Origin: an uncultured Oscillospiraceae bacterium
GTDB lineage: Bacteria > Bacillota > Clostridia > Oscillospirales > Acutalibacteraceae
DNA length: 64,000 nucleotides
NCBI GenBank assembly: GCA_900544375.1
Contig: UQUZ01000011.1
Coordinates: 1-64,000, forward strand
Reading direction: 5' to 3'
Below the pieces are notes generated by a model, which was given only the letters and a program-made list of their open reading frames with translations, did no database searches and was not told the origin of the DNA. A program made the translations under genes and the position numbers. Each line of letters starts with the position of its first letter. Position 1 is the stretch's first letter. Shown here in pieces: positions 50,576 through 58,743 of the stretch.

Positions 50576-51237
50576 TGTGATCTCTCCTTTATGCATTGAA
50601 TTAAGCGGCTGACCGACTCCTCCAGCGTGATCCCCGTCGTATCGAGCAGCACCGCGTCCTCTGCCTGCTTGAGCGGCGCTACGGCGCGGTGGGAATCGTT
50701 ATAATCACGCTCCTGCACATCGCGCAGCACCTCTTCAAACAAAACGTCCTCCCCCTTCTCCAGCAATTCGCGGTAGCGCCGGCGCGCGCGCTCCTCGGCG
50801 GAAGCCGTTAGAAACACTTTCACCTGCGCATCCGGCAGCACCACTGTGCCGATATCGCGCCCATCCATAATGCAGTTTTTTTCCCGCGCAATGCGCCGCT
50901 GCTGCTCAAACAGGAATTCGCGCACACAGGGGAGGGCCGCCACTGCGGAAGCGCCCATGGAAACCTCCGGCGTGCGGATTTCTTCCGAAACATCCCGCCC
51001 GTTGAGATAAACACGCTGCACGCCGCCGACAAATTTCAGCTCGATGCGGATATCGGCAAGAGCTGCCTTTACGCGCTCAGAATCGTGCACATTATGCCCA
51101 TTTTGCAGCACGTAGAGCGCCACCGTGCGGTAAAGCGCGCCGGTATCCACATAGATATAGCCAAGCGCCTTGGCCGCGCCGCGCGCCACTGTACTCTTGC
51201 CTGCCCCCGCAGGCCCGTCGATTGCAATATTGACCAT
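50572..51237 (-). CDS. cmk: Cytidylate kinase
   Basis: A 221-residue CMP/dCMP kinase. The P-loop is IDGPAGAGKST, the CMP-binding region is YIYVDTGALYRTVAL and the DGRDIGTVVLPDA motif is intact. It starts the cmk-plsC-ispH operon. Two ATGs four codons apart compete; AAAGGA precedes both, and the downstream one best fits the conserved MVNIAIDGP. Confidence 0.96.
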   Translation of the reverse strand: MVNIAIDGPAGAGKSTVARGAAKALGYIYVDTGALYRTVALYVLQNGHNVHDSERVKAALADIRIELKFVGGVQRVYLNGRDVSEEIRTPEVSMGASAVAALPCVREFLFEQQRRIAREKNCIMDGRDIGTVVLPDAQVKVFLTASAEERARRRYRELLEKGEDVLFEEVLRDVQERDYNDSHRAVAPLKQAEDAVLLDTTGITLEESVSRLIQCIKERSQ

Positions 51238-51323
51238 TGTGATGAACATTCCTTTCCTGGCGATTGAAGCTCTTCATTCTAAAATGATATCATGTGAGCC
51301 GCACACCGGCCTTTGGGCCCCCT

Positions 51324-52556
51324 CTAAACGGACTGCCCGGCCAGATGCCCGGTGGAGAAGGCAATTTGCAGGTTGAAGCCGCCCGTATAGCCATCCACAT
51401 CGATGAGTTCGCCTGCAAAATAGAGCCCTGGCAGCAGCTTTGACTCCATTGTTTTGGCGTTGATCTCCTTTGTGCTGACACCGCCTGAAGTGACCACTGC
51501 CTCCTCAATGGGGCGAAAGCCCGTTACGGTAAGCCGGAGCCCTTTCAACAGAGAAACGAGGCCCTGGCGCATCTCCCTCGTCACTTGGTTGACCTTCAAC
51601 CCCGCTGCAATCCCGGAAAGGCGGACGATTACCGGAATCAGCTTGCGCGGTAGGAGGGCATCGAGCGAATTGGCAAACACACGGTTCGCATTTTGTAAAA
51701 AATCGCGCTGTAGGCGCGCATCCAGCTGCTTTTCCTCCAGGGCGGGCTTTAAATCGATCTGCACCTCATACTTTCCCCGGCGCATCCCCTTCATATGTGC
51801 GCTGGCACTGAGGATCACCGGGCCGGAAAGCCCAAAATGTGTAAAGAGCAGCTCACCAAAATCTGTATACACCGTGCGGAAGGAATCCACATCCCGCACC
51901 GTGATCGCAATATTTTTCAGCGCAAGCCCTTGCAGCTCGCTGACCCAGCCCTCATGTGCCTCCAGCGGCACAAGGGAGGGCTGCGGCTCTATAATCGTAT
52001 GCCCGGCCGAACGGGCCAATGCATAGCCGTCCCCGGTGGAACCTGTCGCGGGGTAGGAAAGGCCGCCGGTTGCAAGCAATACCTTAGGGGCGTCATACCG
52101 CTTGCCATCCTCCGTTTTCACGCCGCACAATCGCTCCTCCTCCACAAGCAGCTCCGCCACGCGGCCCTGTAGAAGCGTCACGTTCGGATGCTTGGCATAC
52201 TGGCACAGCGCGTCTACAATATCCACTGCCCTATCCGACTCCGGAAAAACACGATTGCCCCGCTCAATCTTCAGCGGGACGCCCTGCTCCTCAAAAAAAT
52301 CCATTGTATCCGATGGCATAAAGCGCGAAAAAGCGCCATATAAAAAGCGGCCGTTTACCGGCACATTTGCAATCAGGTCGTTGAGCAAATTGCATGCATT
52401 GGTCACGTTGCAGCGGCCTTTGCCCGTAATCATCACCTTGCGCGCCGGGCGCGCATTGCGCTCGAGCAGCAGCACGCTTCTACCTCTGCGCGCGGCGGCG
52501 CCCGCTGCCATTAGGCCGGCCGCGCCGGCGCCTACGACGATTAGATCACTCTTCAT
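51324..52556 (-). CDS. FAD/NAD(P)-dependent flavoprotein, HI0933/YhiN family
   Basis: A 410-residue flavoprotein. The dinucleotide fold is LIVVGAGAAGLMAAGAAARR, then RNARPARKVMITGKGRCNVTN, a family hallmark, and TGGLSYPATGSTGDGYALA. The C-terminus has VTSGGVSTKEINAKTMESK and GLYFAGELIDVDGYTGGFNLQIA. The reaction of the family is mostly unknown (BaiN homologues reduce bile acids); any bile acid role here would be a guess. The ATG at 52556 overlaps the regulator gene by 11 nt; GGAGG is about 12 nt away. Confidence 0.92.
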   Translation of the reverse strand: MKSDLIVVGAGAAGLMAAGAAARRGRSVLLLERNARPARKVMITGKGRCNVTNACNLLNDLIANVPVNGRFLYGAFSRFMPSDTMDFFEEQGVPLKIERGNRVFPESDRAVDIVDALCQYAKHPNVTLLQGRVAELLVEEERLCGVKTEDGKRYDAPKVLLATGGLSYPATGSTGDGYALARSAGHTIIEPQPSLVPLEAHEGWVSELQGLALKNIAITVRDVDSFRTVYTDFGELLFTHFGLSGPVILSASAHMKGMRRGKYEVQIDLKPALEEKQLDARLQRDFLQNANRVFANSLDALLPRKLIPVIVRLSGIAAGLKVNQVTREMRQGLVSLLKGLRLTVTGFRPIEEAVVTSGGVSTKEINAKTMESKLLPGLYFAGELIDVDGYTGGFNLQIAFSTGHLAGQSV

Positions 52557-53427
52557 CTTCGCGGGATTCCTCCACTTTCTCGTATACCTGGTATTCCTCC
52601 CAGATCTCCTCAAGTTTATTGAAATTCTCTGATACCTCTCCCCTACGGCTGAGCGTAGCGGCCACAATGAGCGCATTGACCAAGCTCAGTGGGGCTACCA
52701 GCGAATCAACGAAAGAGGCCATATCGCTGCGCGCCACTAAAAGGTGCTTAGCAAACGAAGCGATCGGGGAATAGGCGCTATCCGTAATGGAAAGGATCGT
52801 TGCGCCCCGGTCGCTGATAAAGCGCAGGGCGTTGATCGTCTGCTTTGAATAGCGTGGGAAGCTGATGGCAATGCATACATCCCGCTCATCAATTCGAAAC
52901 ATCTGCTCAAAAATCTCGCTTGCGCTCGCCGTATCAACCAGCACAACATTATCATAAACCAAATTGAAGTAAAAAGCCATAAAGCTTGCAAGCGCGGCCG
53001 AGCTGCGCACGCCGAGAATATAGATTTTACGCGCAACATTGATCGCATCCACCGCCTGGCGGAAATCCGTGCGGGAGGTCTGCTCCAACGTTGCGCGTAT
53101 CATTTCCACATCGCTTGTGAGCACCTTTTCGAGGATATCGTCCTCCCCCATACGGCTGCTGGTAACCTCCATGCGCTGCACGCTGGTCAGCTTGCTGCGG
53201 ATCATCTCCTGCAATGCCTTCTGCAATTCTGGATATCCCTCAAACCCCAACTCCGTGGCAAAGCGCACCACCGTAGATTCACTCACGCCCACAGTATCGC
53301 CCAAGCGTGACGCAGTCATAAAGGCCGCTTTATCATAATGCTCCTGAATAAAAGACGCAATCCGTTTGTGCCCCTTGGAAAGTGTTGGATATAGGCGGTC
53401 TATTTTCGCCAGCAGAGATTTTGTCAT
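52546..53427 (-). CDS. MurR/RpiR-family transcriptional regulator
   Basis: A 293-residue regulator: an N-terminal RpiR HTH (KIDRLYPTLSKGHKRIASFI, ASRLGDTVGVSESTVVRFATELGFEGYPELQKAL) and a C-terminal SIS domain for a phosphosugar (KIYILGVRSSAALASFMA, ISFPRYSKQTINALRFI). It probably senses a sugar phosphate. AAAGGGGGG sits 7 nt before the ATG at 53427. It overlaps the flavoprotein gene downstream, so that gene may be in its regulon. Confidence 0.93.
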   Translation of the reverse strand: MTKSLLAKIDRLYPTLSKGHKRIASFIQEHYDKAAFMTASRLGDTVGVSESTVVRFATELGFEGYPELQKALQEMIRSKLTSVQRMEVTSSRMGEDDILEKVLTSDVEMIRATLEQTSRTDFRQAVDAINVARKIYILGVRSSAALASFMAFYFNLVYDNVVLVDTASASEIFEQMFRIDERDVCIAISFPRYSKQTINALRFISDRGATILSITDSAYSPIASFAKHLLVARSDMASFVDSLVAPLSLVNALIVAATLSRRGEVSENFNKLEEIWEEYQVYEKVEESREDEE

Positions 53428-53595
53428 AAAAATGCCCCCCTTTCCCAATTGCAAACCCATCTCAAATATTCACCGGCGGCGCTCCCCCTCCGGCATCAAT
53501 CAGCCAAATCAACATACCTTTATCTTATTCCGTCATAGGGCTGAAGTCAAGAACGAATGCATTTTTTTGCATGAAAACTTGCAAAACGAATAAAA

Positions 53596-53699
53596 AATAG
53601 CCGGTAGCTAACTACTTGCGTAAGCGATACGTATCTCTGTGATCTATGTGGTGATGGCGGGCTTTGTTTTGTTACTCGCTTCGCTTCGTAATAAAAAAA
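53596..53699. repeat. 104-bp dispersed repeat, copy B
   Basis: Begins AATAGCCGGTAGCT and ends CGCTTCGTAATAAAAAAA, as does copy A at 23543-23646, with the same length of 104 nt. The internal similarity is partial. It lies between the RpiR gene and the next membrane protein. Confidence 0.65.
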
Positions 53700-53748
53700 G
53701 AAAGAGCTGTTTCCCACGCGCTCGGCAAAACGCAGCAAACAACTCTAT
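53693..53748 (-). terminator. Terminator of the 180-residue membrane-protein gene
   Basis: AGAGTTGTTT and AAACAGCTCT pair imperfectly around a loop of about 23 nt, followed by a T-rich tract on the minus strand that belongs to repeat copy B. Confidence 0.55.
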
Positions 53749-53756
53749 CTGAAACC

Positions 53757-54299
53757 TTATTTAAAAAGCCTGTGAAACGATTTGCGCCAGCGGTGCAGGT
53801 ACGCGCCGATGACTCTTGTTAAAGCAATATCATAAACGAAAAAAACCACATTCCCCATCCCCAACAGGATCGGCACGGCATACCGGCCAAACTCCTCCAT
53901 CTCATCCAGAGGCATCCCGAACACAAAAATGATAACCAGATAGGCCAGCACCATTGCGGCATTAAAAATCAAAAATTTAACAATCCATTCGAACACACGC
54001 GGAAGCTTGCTTTCCAAAAATGATTTGATTACCGGATAATAGCCGAAAAAGGCGGCATACATCATGGCAGCCTCTTTATCCGCAACCACCAATAGAGAGA
54101 GGATGCTCACTGCCGCATAGACGCACAGTGCCCATTTGGAGCCGATCTCCATCACAATCAATATCAGCAGTGCGCCTGCCAATGCCGGCAGCGCAAAGGT
54201 TAAAAAGGGGATCACCCCCGTCAGAAACATCAAAACGACTGACAGCGCTGTGAGAATCCCCCCAAAAGCAGTCTTTGAGCTTTGCTTCATCCCCGTCAT
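53757..54299 (-). CDS. Polytopic membrane protein (ECF S-component or DUF2232-like)
   Basis: A 180-residue protein with five or six hydrophobic segments. The start KTAFGGILTALSVVLMFLTG resembles ECF-type substrate-specificity components, and the overall length fits, but the binding residues cannot be checked. It follows the J-like gene by 51 nt in the same direction. If it is an ECF S-component, its energy-coupling genes are elsewhere. Confidence 0.6.
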   Translation of the reverse strand: MTGMKQSSKTAFGGILTALSVVLMFLTGVIPFLTFALPALAGALLILIVMEIGSKWALCVYAAVSILSLLVVADKEAAMMYAAFFGYYPVIKSFLESKLPRVFEWIVKFLIFNAAMVLAYLVIIFVFGMPLDEMEEFGRYAVPILLGMGNVVFFVYDIALTRVIGAYLHRWRKSFHRLFK

Positions 54300-54350
54300 A
54301 GAATCGACAACATCCTTTCGCGCGCCCGCGCTTGACTAGCCGGCCGCCAC

Positions 54351-54968
54351 TCAGCAGCAGGGGGTTCCATCTGCGCCGCAGCAATCGCAAAGACAGTCCG
54401 CACACATGAGCCCTGTGCAGATGTCACATGCACTGCATCCGCCTGCATTGGTCCGCGGCGCGCGATAACCGCCTGTGCGGGGATTGCTCACCTGACGGAA
54501 CGCCGCCTGATATTCCGGGTTGTTCGGATCGAGCTGGCAGGCTGTGCGATAATGCTTGGTGGCTTCCTCCAGCCAGCCGCGCTTATACTGCACAGTGCCC
54601 TTCAAAAAATACCACTCTGCACCGCGTGTCTGCGGTGGGATGCCGTCGAGCAAGGTTTCCGCATCATCGATGCGGTTGGCGTTGATTTTGGAGCGGATAT
54701 CTCCCAAGGAGGATGCACCGCCATATCCGCCGCCCGTATATCCGGCGGAATATCCGCTCTGTGCAGAGCTGGACTGGCTGCGGCGCATGGTGATAATCGC
54801 ATCATACGCACCGTTTATCTCATCCATTTTTTTTGCCGCCATATCGGCCAGCGGGCTGTTCTCATAATTTTCAGGCTGATACTTGCGCGCAAGCGAACGA
54901 TACGCCTCCCGCACCTGCTCGTCGGTCGCGTCCGGTGTAATATTTAAAATCTGATAAGGATCTTTCAT
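54351..54968 (-). CDS. J-domain-like protein without the HPD motif
   Basis: A 205-residue protein. Residues 1-65 match a J domain (PYQILNITPDATDEQVREAYRSL, ARKYQPENYENSPLADMAAKKMDEINGAYDAI), but the essential HPD is QPE. A Ser/Gly/Tyr linker follows (about 72-95), a TPR-like pair (ANRIDDAETLLDGIPPQTRG, GAEWYFLKGTVQYKRGWLEEATKHYR) and a cysteine-rich tail with nine Cys in the last 35 residues (CSACDICTGLMCADCLCDCC). DnaK activation is unlikely without the histidine; a scaffold or metal-binding role is possible. AAAGGTA precedes the start. Confidence 0.8.
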   Translation of the reverse strand: MKDPYQILNITPDATDEQVREAYRSLARKYQPENYENSPLADMAAKKMDEINGAYDAIITMRRSQSSSAQSGYSAGYTGGGYGGASSLGDIRSKINANRIDDAETLLDGIPPQTRGAEWYFLKGTVQYKRGWLEEATKHYRTACQLDPNNPEYQAAFRQVSNPRTGGYRAPRTNAGGCSACDICTGLMCADCLCDCCGADGTPCC

Positions 54969-55090
54969 AATGAAAACCATACCTTTCGCAAGGGCAGAAA
55001 ATTTAAGAAACTGCCAATTGATGAAATGCTTCCTGATCCCATCCAATCACGCAATCGAAGGCTCATGATCTGGATACGGCAAAAGCCGCT

Positions 55091-55978
55091 TCATTTGACC
55101 CGCTGCGCCGCTTCGGGCTCAAAAATTTGTTTCTGCACACTGAAGAGCCCCTCTTCCAAAATATTGCGCAGAATTGAGTCAAACCGCCGCACCTCCAGCA
55201 GATTATACGCGCGCACGGCTTCCGCCGCAGTCAACAGCAAGGATTCCTGCGCCGCTTTGCGCGCCGCCGTTACCGCGTCAGGCTCCTCCCCGGTCATTTG
55301 AAAGGCCTGAATATAGGGATTATAATCCCCGCTTTTCAAATCATCCTCCAAATCGTCCGCCGCATCGATCAGATACACCCAGCGCCCCACACAGTAGCCC
55401 ATCCGGTCGAGCACCCGCCGCTGATCCTCCGCCTGCGCGCCCAGCGAAAACAAGGCGGCAAGCGCTTTGGCAGTCGGGTCTGCGGCACGGTCGATCTGCG
55501 CGCAGGAGCTGCCTTCAAGCGCTGCCTGCTCTTCCATCATGCGAGCCACAATTTCTTCTACCAAAGGGAAATGCTTCTTTGCCTTATTATGCGCATGCGC
55601 AGCAAAGGGATACAAAAGCCGGGAGACAAGGCGTTTCCAAAATCCGGAGTCCCGCAGGTTGTCGCGCAGCTTATAAAACATCATAATCACCGCCGCGGCC
55701 GCCGTAAAGGAAAAATCGCTCTCGCCGCCGGAGCAGGCGTTGCATTTTGCAAACGGGTTGAACGGGCAACGAGATTTGTGAAAACCCGGGCATTCGCCCG
55801 AAAGCGCCAGCCGCAGCAGGGCGGCAAAGGTGAAATCATAGCTAAGCGTCAGCCTGGCAAACAGGCCATATTCCCGGCCGAGCGTTTTGCACAGGGAACA
55901 GTACACCGCTTTGTATTGCTCATAATCCCGCACCTTCAACTCGGGCTTGTATGCCTTTACGTAGCCAAACACCAGCAT
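55091..55978 (-). CDS. DUF5685-family protein
   Basis: A 295-residue protein with the uncharacterised clostridial DUF5685 pattern: MLVFGYVKAYKPELKVRDYE, YCSLCKTLGREYGLFARLTLSYDFT, and CPFNPFAKCNACSG, with a helical all-alpha body similar in plan to trans-prenyltransferase-like folds (WVYLIDAADDLEDDLKSGDYNPY). Function unknown. The ATG at 55978 follows GGGGCGGAGG closely; a longer frame lacks a site. It lies 122 nt upstream of the J-like gene. Confidence 0.8.
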   Translation of the reverse strand: MLVFGYVKAYKPELKVRDYEQYKAVYCSLCKTLGREYGLFARLTLSYDFTFAALLRLALSGECPGFHKSRCPFNPFAKCNACSGGESDFSFTAAAAVIMMFYKLRDNLRDSGFWKRLVSRLLYPFAAHAHNKAKKHFPLVEEIVARMMEEQAALEGSSCAQIDRAADPTAKALAALFSLGAQAEDQRRVLDRMGYCVGRWVYLIDAADDLEDDLKSGDYNPYIQAFQMTGEEPDAVTAARKAAQESLLLTAAEAVRAYNLLEVRRFDSILRNILEEGLFSVQKQIFEPEAAQRVK

Positions 55979-56032
55979 GCCTCCGCCCCGAAATAGTACA
56001 TTTATTGTAGCCGAAGCAGATATTGATTTCAA

Positions 56033-56155
56033 TTAACATATTGTAAACTTTAACCTGCATAGCTTCGTGAAAAGCCGCAGCGGGTTTATCCGCAGCGGGT
56101 TTATCCGCTTGCGCCCCTGCGTTTCAAAGAGGAACGTTTGGAAAGAACGGCTCAT
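56033..56155 (-). CDS. 40-residue basic peptide with tandem RINPL repeat
   Basis: GAAAGGAGG is 8 nt before ATG 56155 and the frame ends 54 nt before the DUF5685 start, in the same direction. The product has 10 Lys/Arg residues, and a perfect tandem duplication of 15 nt encodes RINPLRINPLR (residues 17-27). Without the duplication the peptide would have 35 residues. It might be a leader peptide of the DUF5685 gene or a tiny protein. No homologue is recognised. Confidence 0.4.
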   Translation of the reverse strand: MSRSFQTFLFETQGRKRINPLRINPLRLFTKLCRLKFTIC

Positions 56156-56257
56156 GAAGCAAACCTCCTTTCAATTCACTTTGCATGGCAGACTCTTTTC
56201 AGCCGATACTAAGCATGACCAACCGTTTGGCACTCAAAATTCAGGAGGTATATGCTT

Positions 56258-56755
56258 ATGGAAATCACATTCAAAGGCAGCCCTGTCACCCTTTGCGGAA
56301 AACAGCTTTGTCCCGGAGACAGAATGCCCAATTTCACCCTGACTGATCGTCGGCTCCAGGCAGTGTATGGCAGAGAGCTTACCGGCATCCGTGTTTTCCT
56401 CACGGTTCCCTCGCTTGACACCGGCGTATGCGATCAGGAGGTGCGGCGGTTCAATGAGACAGCCGCTTCCTTTCCATCCGCTCACATCTATGCAATCAGC
56501 ATGGATTTGCCCTTTGCGCAGTCGCGTTGGTGCGGCGCAACGGGTGTGGAACGGGTACAGACGCTCTCCGACTATCGAGATCACAGCTTCGGCATCGCAA
56601 CCGGAACGCGGATCGAGGAGCTGGGGCTGCTCACCCGCGCTGTGTTTCTCGCAGGCCATGACGGAAAGCTCGCTTATGTGGAATATGTGCCCGAGATAAC
56701 GAACCATCCGGATTACGACGCGGCGCTCGACGCCATGCGTGCTCTGTCAAAATAA
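56258..56755 (+). CDS. tpx: Thiol peroxidase
   Basis: A 165-residue atypical 2-Cys peroxiredoxin. The peroxidatic cysteine is in TVPSLDTGVCDQEVRRFN and the resolving one in RWCGATGVER, as in Tpx. It reduces peroxides with thioredoxin. The ATG at 56258 has AGGAGG 9 nt upstream; an ATG two codons before is too close to it. Divergent from the 40-residue gene. Confidence 0.95.
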   Translation: MEITFKGSPVTLCGKQLCPGDRMPNFTLTDRRLQAVYGRELTGIRVFLTVPSLDTGVCDQEVRRFNETAASFPSAHIYAISMDLPFAQSRWCGATGVERVQTLSDYRDHSFGIATGTRIEELGLLTRAVFLAGHDGKLAYVEYVPEITNHPDYDAALDAMRALSK

Positions 56756-56782
56756 GTACGATGAATTTTTGTTTTCTCTTTA

Positions 56783-56827
56783 AAAAGGGCTGTTGTAAAA
56801 TGCCTTGTATTTTACAACAGCCCTTTT
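56783..56827. terminator. Terminator after tpx
   Basis: A perfect 19-bp stem (AAAAGGGCTGTTGTAAAAT and its complement) with a 7-nt loop. It is of the same type as the hairpin at 25121-25165. Confidence 0.92.
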
Positions 56828-56901
56828 AATTGTTCGTCAACTCCACCCCCGAAAGCGCCTCCTTTGACGCAAAAGACGGCAGTATTTCCCACATCCTGCA
56901 T

Positions 56902-56934
56902 ACAAAAAACTGCCGCGAAACCGCAGCAGTTTGA
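56902..56934 (-). terminator. Terminator of the spoIIA operon
   Basis: AAACTGC(T)GC and GCGGCAGTTT pair on the minus strand, followed by TTTTTTG. Confidence 0.8.
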
Positions 56935-57031
56935 CCTTTGATACGTTTCATAAAAAACATTGCTTTCATAAAATTTATACAGCACCCGATTCCCCTTGCA
57001 CGGCTACACCCGAGCGTTGCAGAAACCCTTG

Positions 57032-57709
57032 CTAGCCTGTCAGATAGCGGCGCATTTGCAACAAAATTGCTTTCTCCCGCCGGGATACCTGCACCTGTGA
57101 CATCCCCAGATGCTCCGCGGTGACCGTTTGCGTCATCCCCTTGAAATAACGCAGCTCAATAAGCTTTTTGTCGCGTTCGGGGAGCTTGTCCATAATCTGC
57201 TCAAGCGCGACCGTGTCTGAGATCATATCCTCCGGCGGCGCTACGGGAATATCAATCTGCCCGGAGCCGTTTTCCTCATCCGCCGTCAGGGATACGGTCG
57301 GCATGGAGGCGGTGAGCACCTGCGCTGTTTCCGCAATTTCCATTCCCAAATGTTCCGCGAGCTCTCCAATGGTCGGCTCCTGCCCGCGCTCGGCGGTAAG
57401 CCGCTCCTTTTCCCGCAGGGCGTTACGCGCTTTTTCCTTCATGGCCCTGCCCACCTTCACGGTGCCGCCATCACGGAAGATCCTTCTAATCTCCCCTAAG
57501 ATCACCGGCACGGCATAGGTGGAGAAAGCGAAGCCGCGCGAAGGGTCAAACCCATCTGCCGCTTTAATCAGGCCCACGCAGCCTGCCTGAAACAGATCGT
57601 CATACTCCACGCCGCGGCCCCGGAACCGGTTTGCGCAGGAGTGGACGAGCCCTAGATTATCCGAAATCAGGCTTTCGCGCGAGGCCGCCTGCTCAACCAC
57701 GGCCTGCAT
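57032..57709 (-). CDS. spoIIAC: Forespore sigma factor SigF
   Basis: A 225-residue sigma-70 factor of the SigF type. Region 2 is NLGLVHSCANRFRGRGVEYDDLFQAGCVGLIKAADGFDPSRGFAFSTYA; region 4 is ELRYFKGMTQTVTAEHLGMSQVQVSRREKAIL. It is the first compartment-specific sigma factor of sporulation, held inactive by SpoIIAB. The start overlaps spoIIAB by 17 nt and has no clear ribosome site, which fits translational coupling. Confidence 0.94.
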   Translation of the reverse strand: MQAVVEQAASRESLISDNLGLVHSCANRFRGRGVEYDDLFQAGCVGLIKAADGFDPSRGFAFSTYAVPVILGEIRRIFRDGGTVKVGRAMKEKARNALREKERLTAERGQEPTIGELAEHLGMEIAETAQVLTASMPTVSLTADEENGSGQIDIPVAPPEDMISDTVALEQIMDKLPERDKKLIELRYFKGMTQTVTAEHLGMSQVQVSRREKAILLQMRRYLTG

Positions 57710-58136
57710 CGCGGCCCGCGATGCGTTTTTCCAAAATCACGCTCGTGCCCTGCCCGGCCTTAGAGTGCACCCTGACCTTATCCATAAAGCTCTCCATCAC
57801 GGCAAAGCCAAGGCCTGCCCGCTCGCCGGCGGCAGTGGTATAGAGCGGCTCCATTGCCTTTTTCACATCCTCGATCCCGCGTCCTTTATCCCGAATCTTG
57901 ATTTTCACCAGGCCTTCATCATAGAGGGAAACGGTTATGTAAATTTTGCCGACCTTGTTTTCGTAGGCGTGCACAATGCAGTTGGTCACTGCCTCGCTAA
58001 CGGCCGTTTTGATATCGTTCACCTCTTCAATTGTGGGGTCGAGCTGCGCCGCAAAGGCGGACACAACAACGCGGGCAAAGCTCTCGTTGACAGAGCGGCT
58101 TTCCACTTCCAGTTTCACAACGTTACTCGCTTTCAT
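57693..58136 (-). CDS. spoIIAB: Anti-sigma F factor SpoIIAB
   Basis: A 147-residue kinase/anti-sigma factor of the GHKL fold, with the N-box in DIKTAVSEAVTNCIVHAYEN, the G1 box IRDKGRGIED and AGERAGLGFAVMESFMDKV. It binds SigF and phosphorylates SpoIIAA. The ATG at 58136 or one four codons upstream can start it; AAAGGG is near. The 3' end overlaps sigF. Confidence 0.95.
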   Translation of the reverse strand: MKASNVVKLEVESRSVNESFARVVVSAFAAQLDPTIEEVNDIKTAVSEAVTNCIVHAYENKVGKIYITVSLYDEGLVKIKIRDKGRGIEDVKKAMEPLYTTAAGERAGLGFAVMESFMDKVRVHSKAGQGTSVILEKRIAGRDAGRG

Positions 58137-58283
58137 CAATATGGCCATCCCTTTCTTGCGCCGGGCCGTGGCTTTTCACGGTTTCGGCGCAGCCAAAATT
58201 TCGATATGCGAATCTTGTTTTCGCACTTCGTTTCATACGCAGAGCAGATAAAACGCAGTTTGAAAGAGAGATCTTTCAACCTC

Positions 58284-58607
58284 TTAACCGTCCTTTCGCT
58301 TTTGGCGAATCACTGCAAGCTGATCCAGCTTTGCAAGCCGCATCACTTTATAGGCCTGCGGCGTCAGGTTGACTACCTCCACCTTGCCCCCCAGTGCCTG
58401 CATCACACTGGTGCGCCCGATCACAAGCCCCACACCGGAGCTATCCATAAAGCTAACACCGCCGAAATCGATGCGCAATGTTTCCGGCCTGTGCTTCTCA
58501 ACCGCTTCATCGATGCATTCCCTCAGAGCGGCGGCGTTATGGTGATCAATCTCCCCTTCCAGATACGCGGTTACACGCCCCGGTGCAAACTCCAATCGAA
58601 TTGCCAC
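58284..58607 (-). CDS. spoIIAA: Anti-anti-sigma factor SpoIIAA
   Basis: A 107-residue STAS protein. The phosphorylated serine is in FMDSSGVGLVIGR, the family motif. When dephosphorylated it releases SigF from SpoIIAB. The start is GTG with GGGAGGA about 6 nt upstream. It is the first gene of the operon, but unlike most spoIIA operons it is 147 nt away from spoIIAB. Confidence 0.94.
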   Translation of the reverse strand: MAIRLEFAPGRVTAYLEGEIDHHNAAALRECIDEAVEKHRPETLRIDFGGVSFMDSSGVGLVIGRTSVMQALGGKVEVVNLTPQAYKVMRLAKLDQLAVIRQKRKDG

Positions 58608-58668
58608 GTATGATTCCTCCCATTCTGATTAGTATTGCCTGTCCGGATTCCAGTTATTCCTCAAAAAA

Positions 58669-58703
58669 TAAAATCCTTTACCCGATCAGGATAAAGGATT
58701 TCG
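58669..58703 (-). terminator. Terminator of folC
   Basis: A 10-bp stem AAATCCTTTA / TAAAGGATTT with an 11-nt loop. It lies 41 nt past the folC stop and upstream of spoIIAA. Confidence 0.8.
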
Positions 58704-58743
58704 ATTGCATATTTTGTTGAATGCTGGAAAATGCCGCAAAAAT

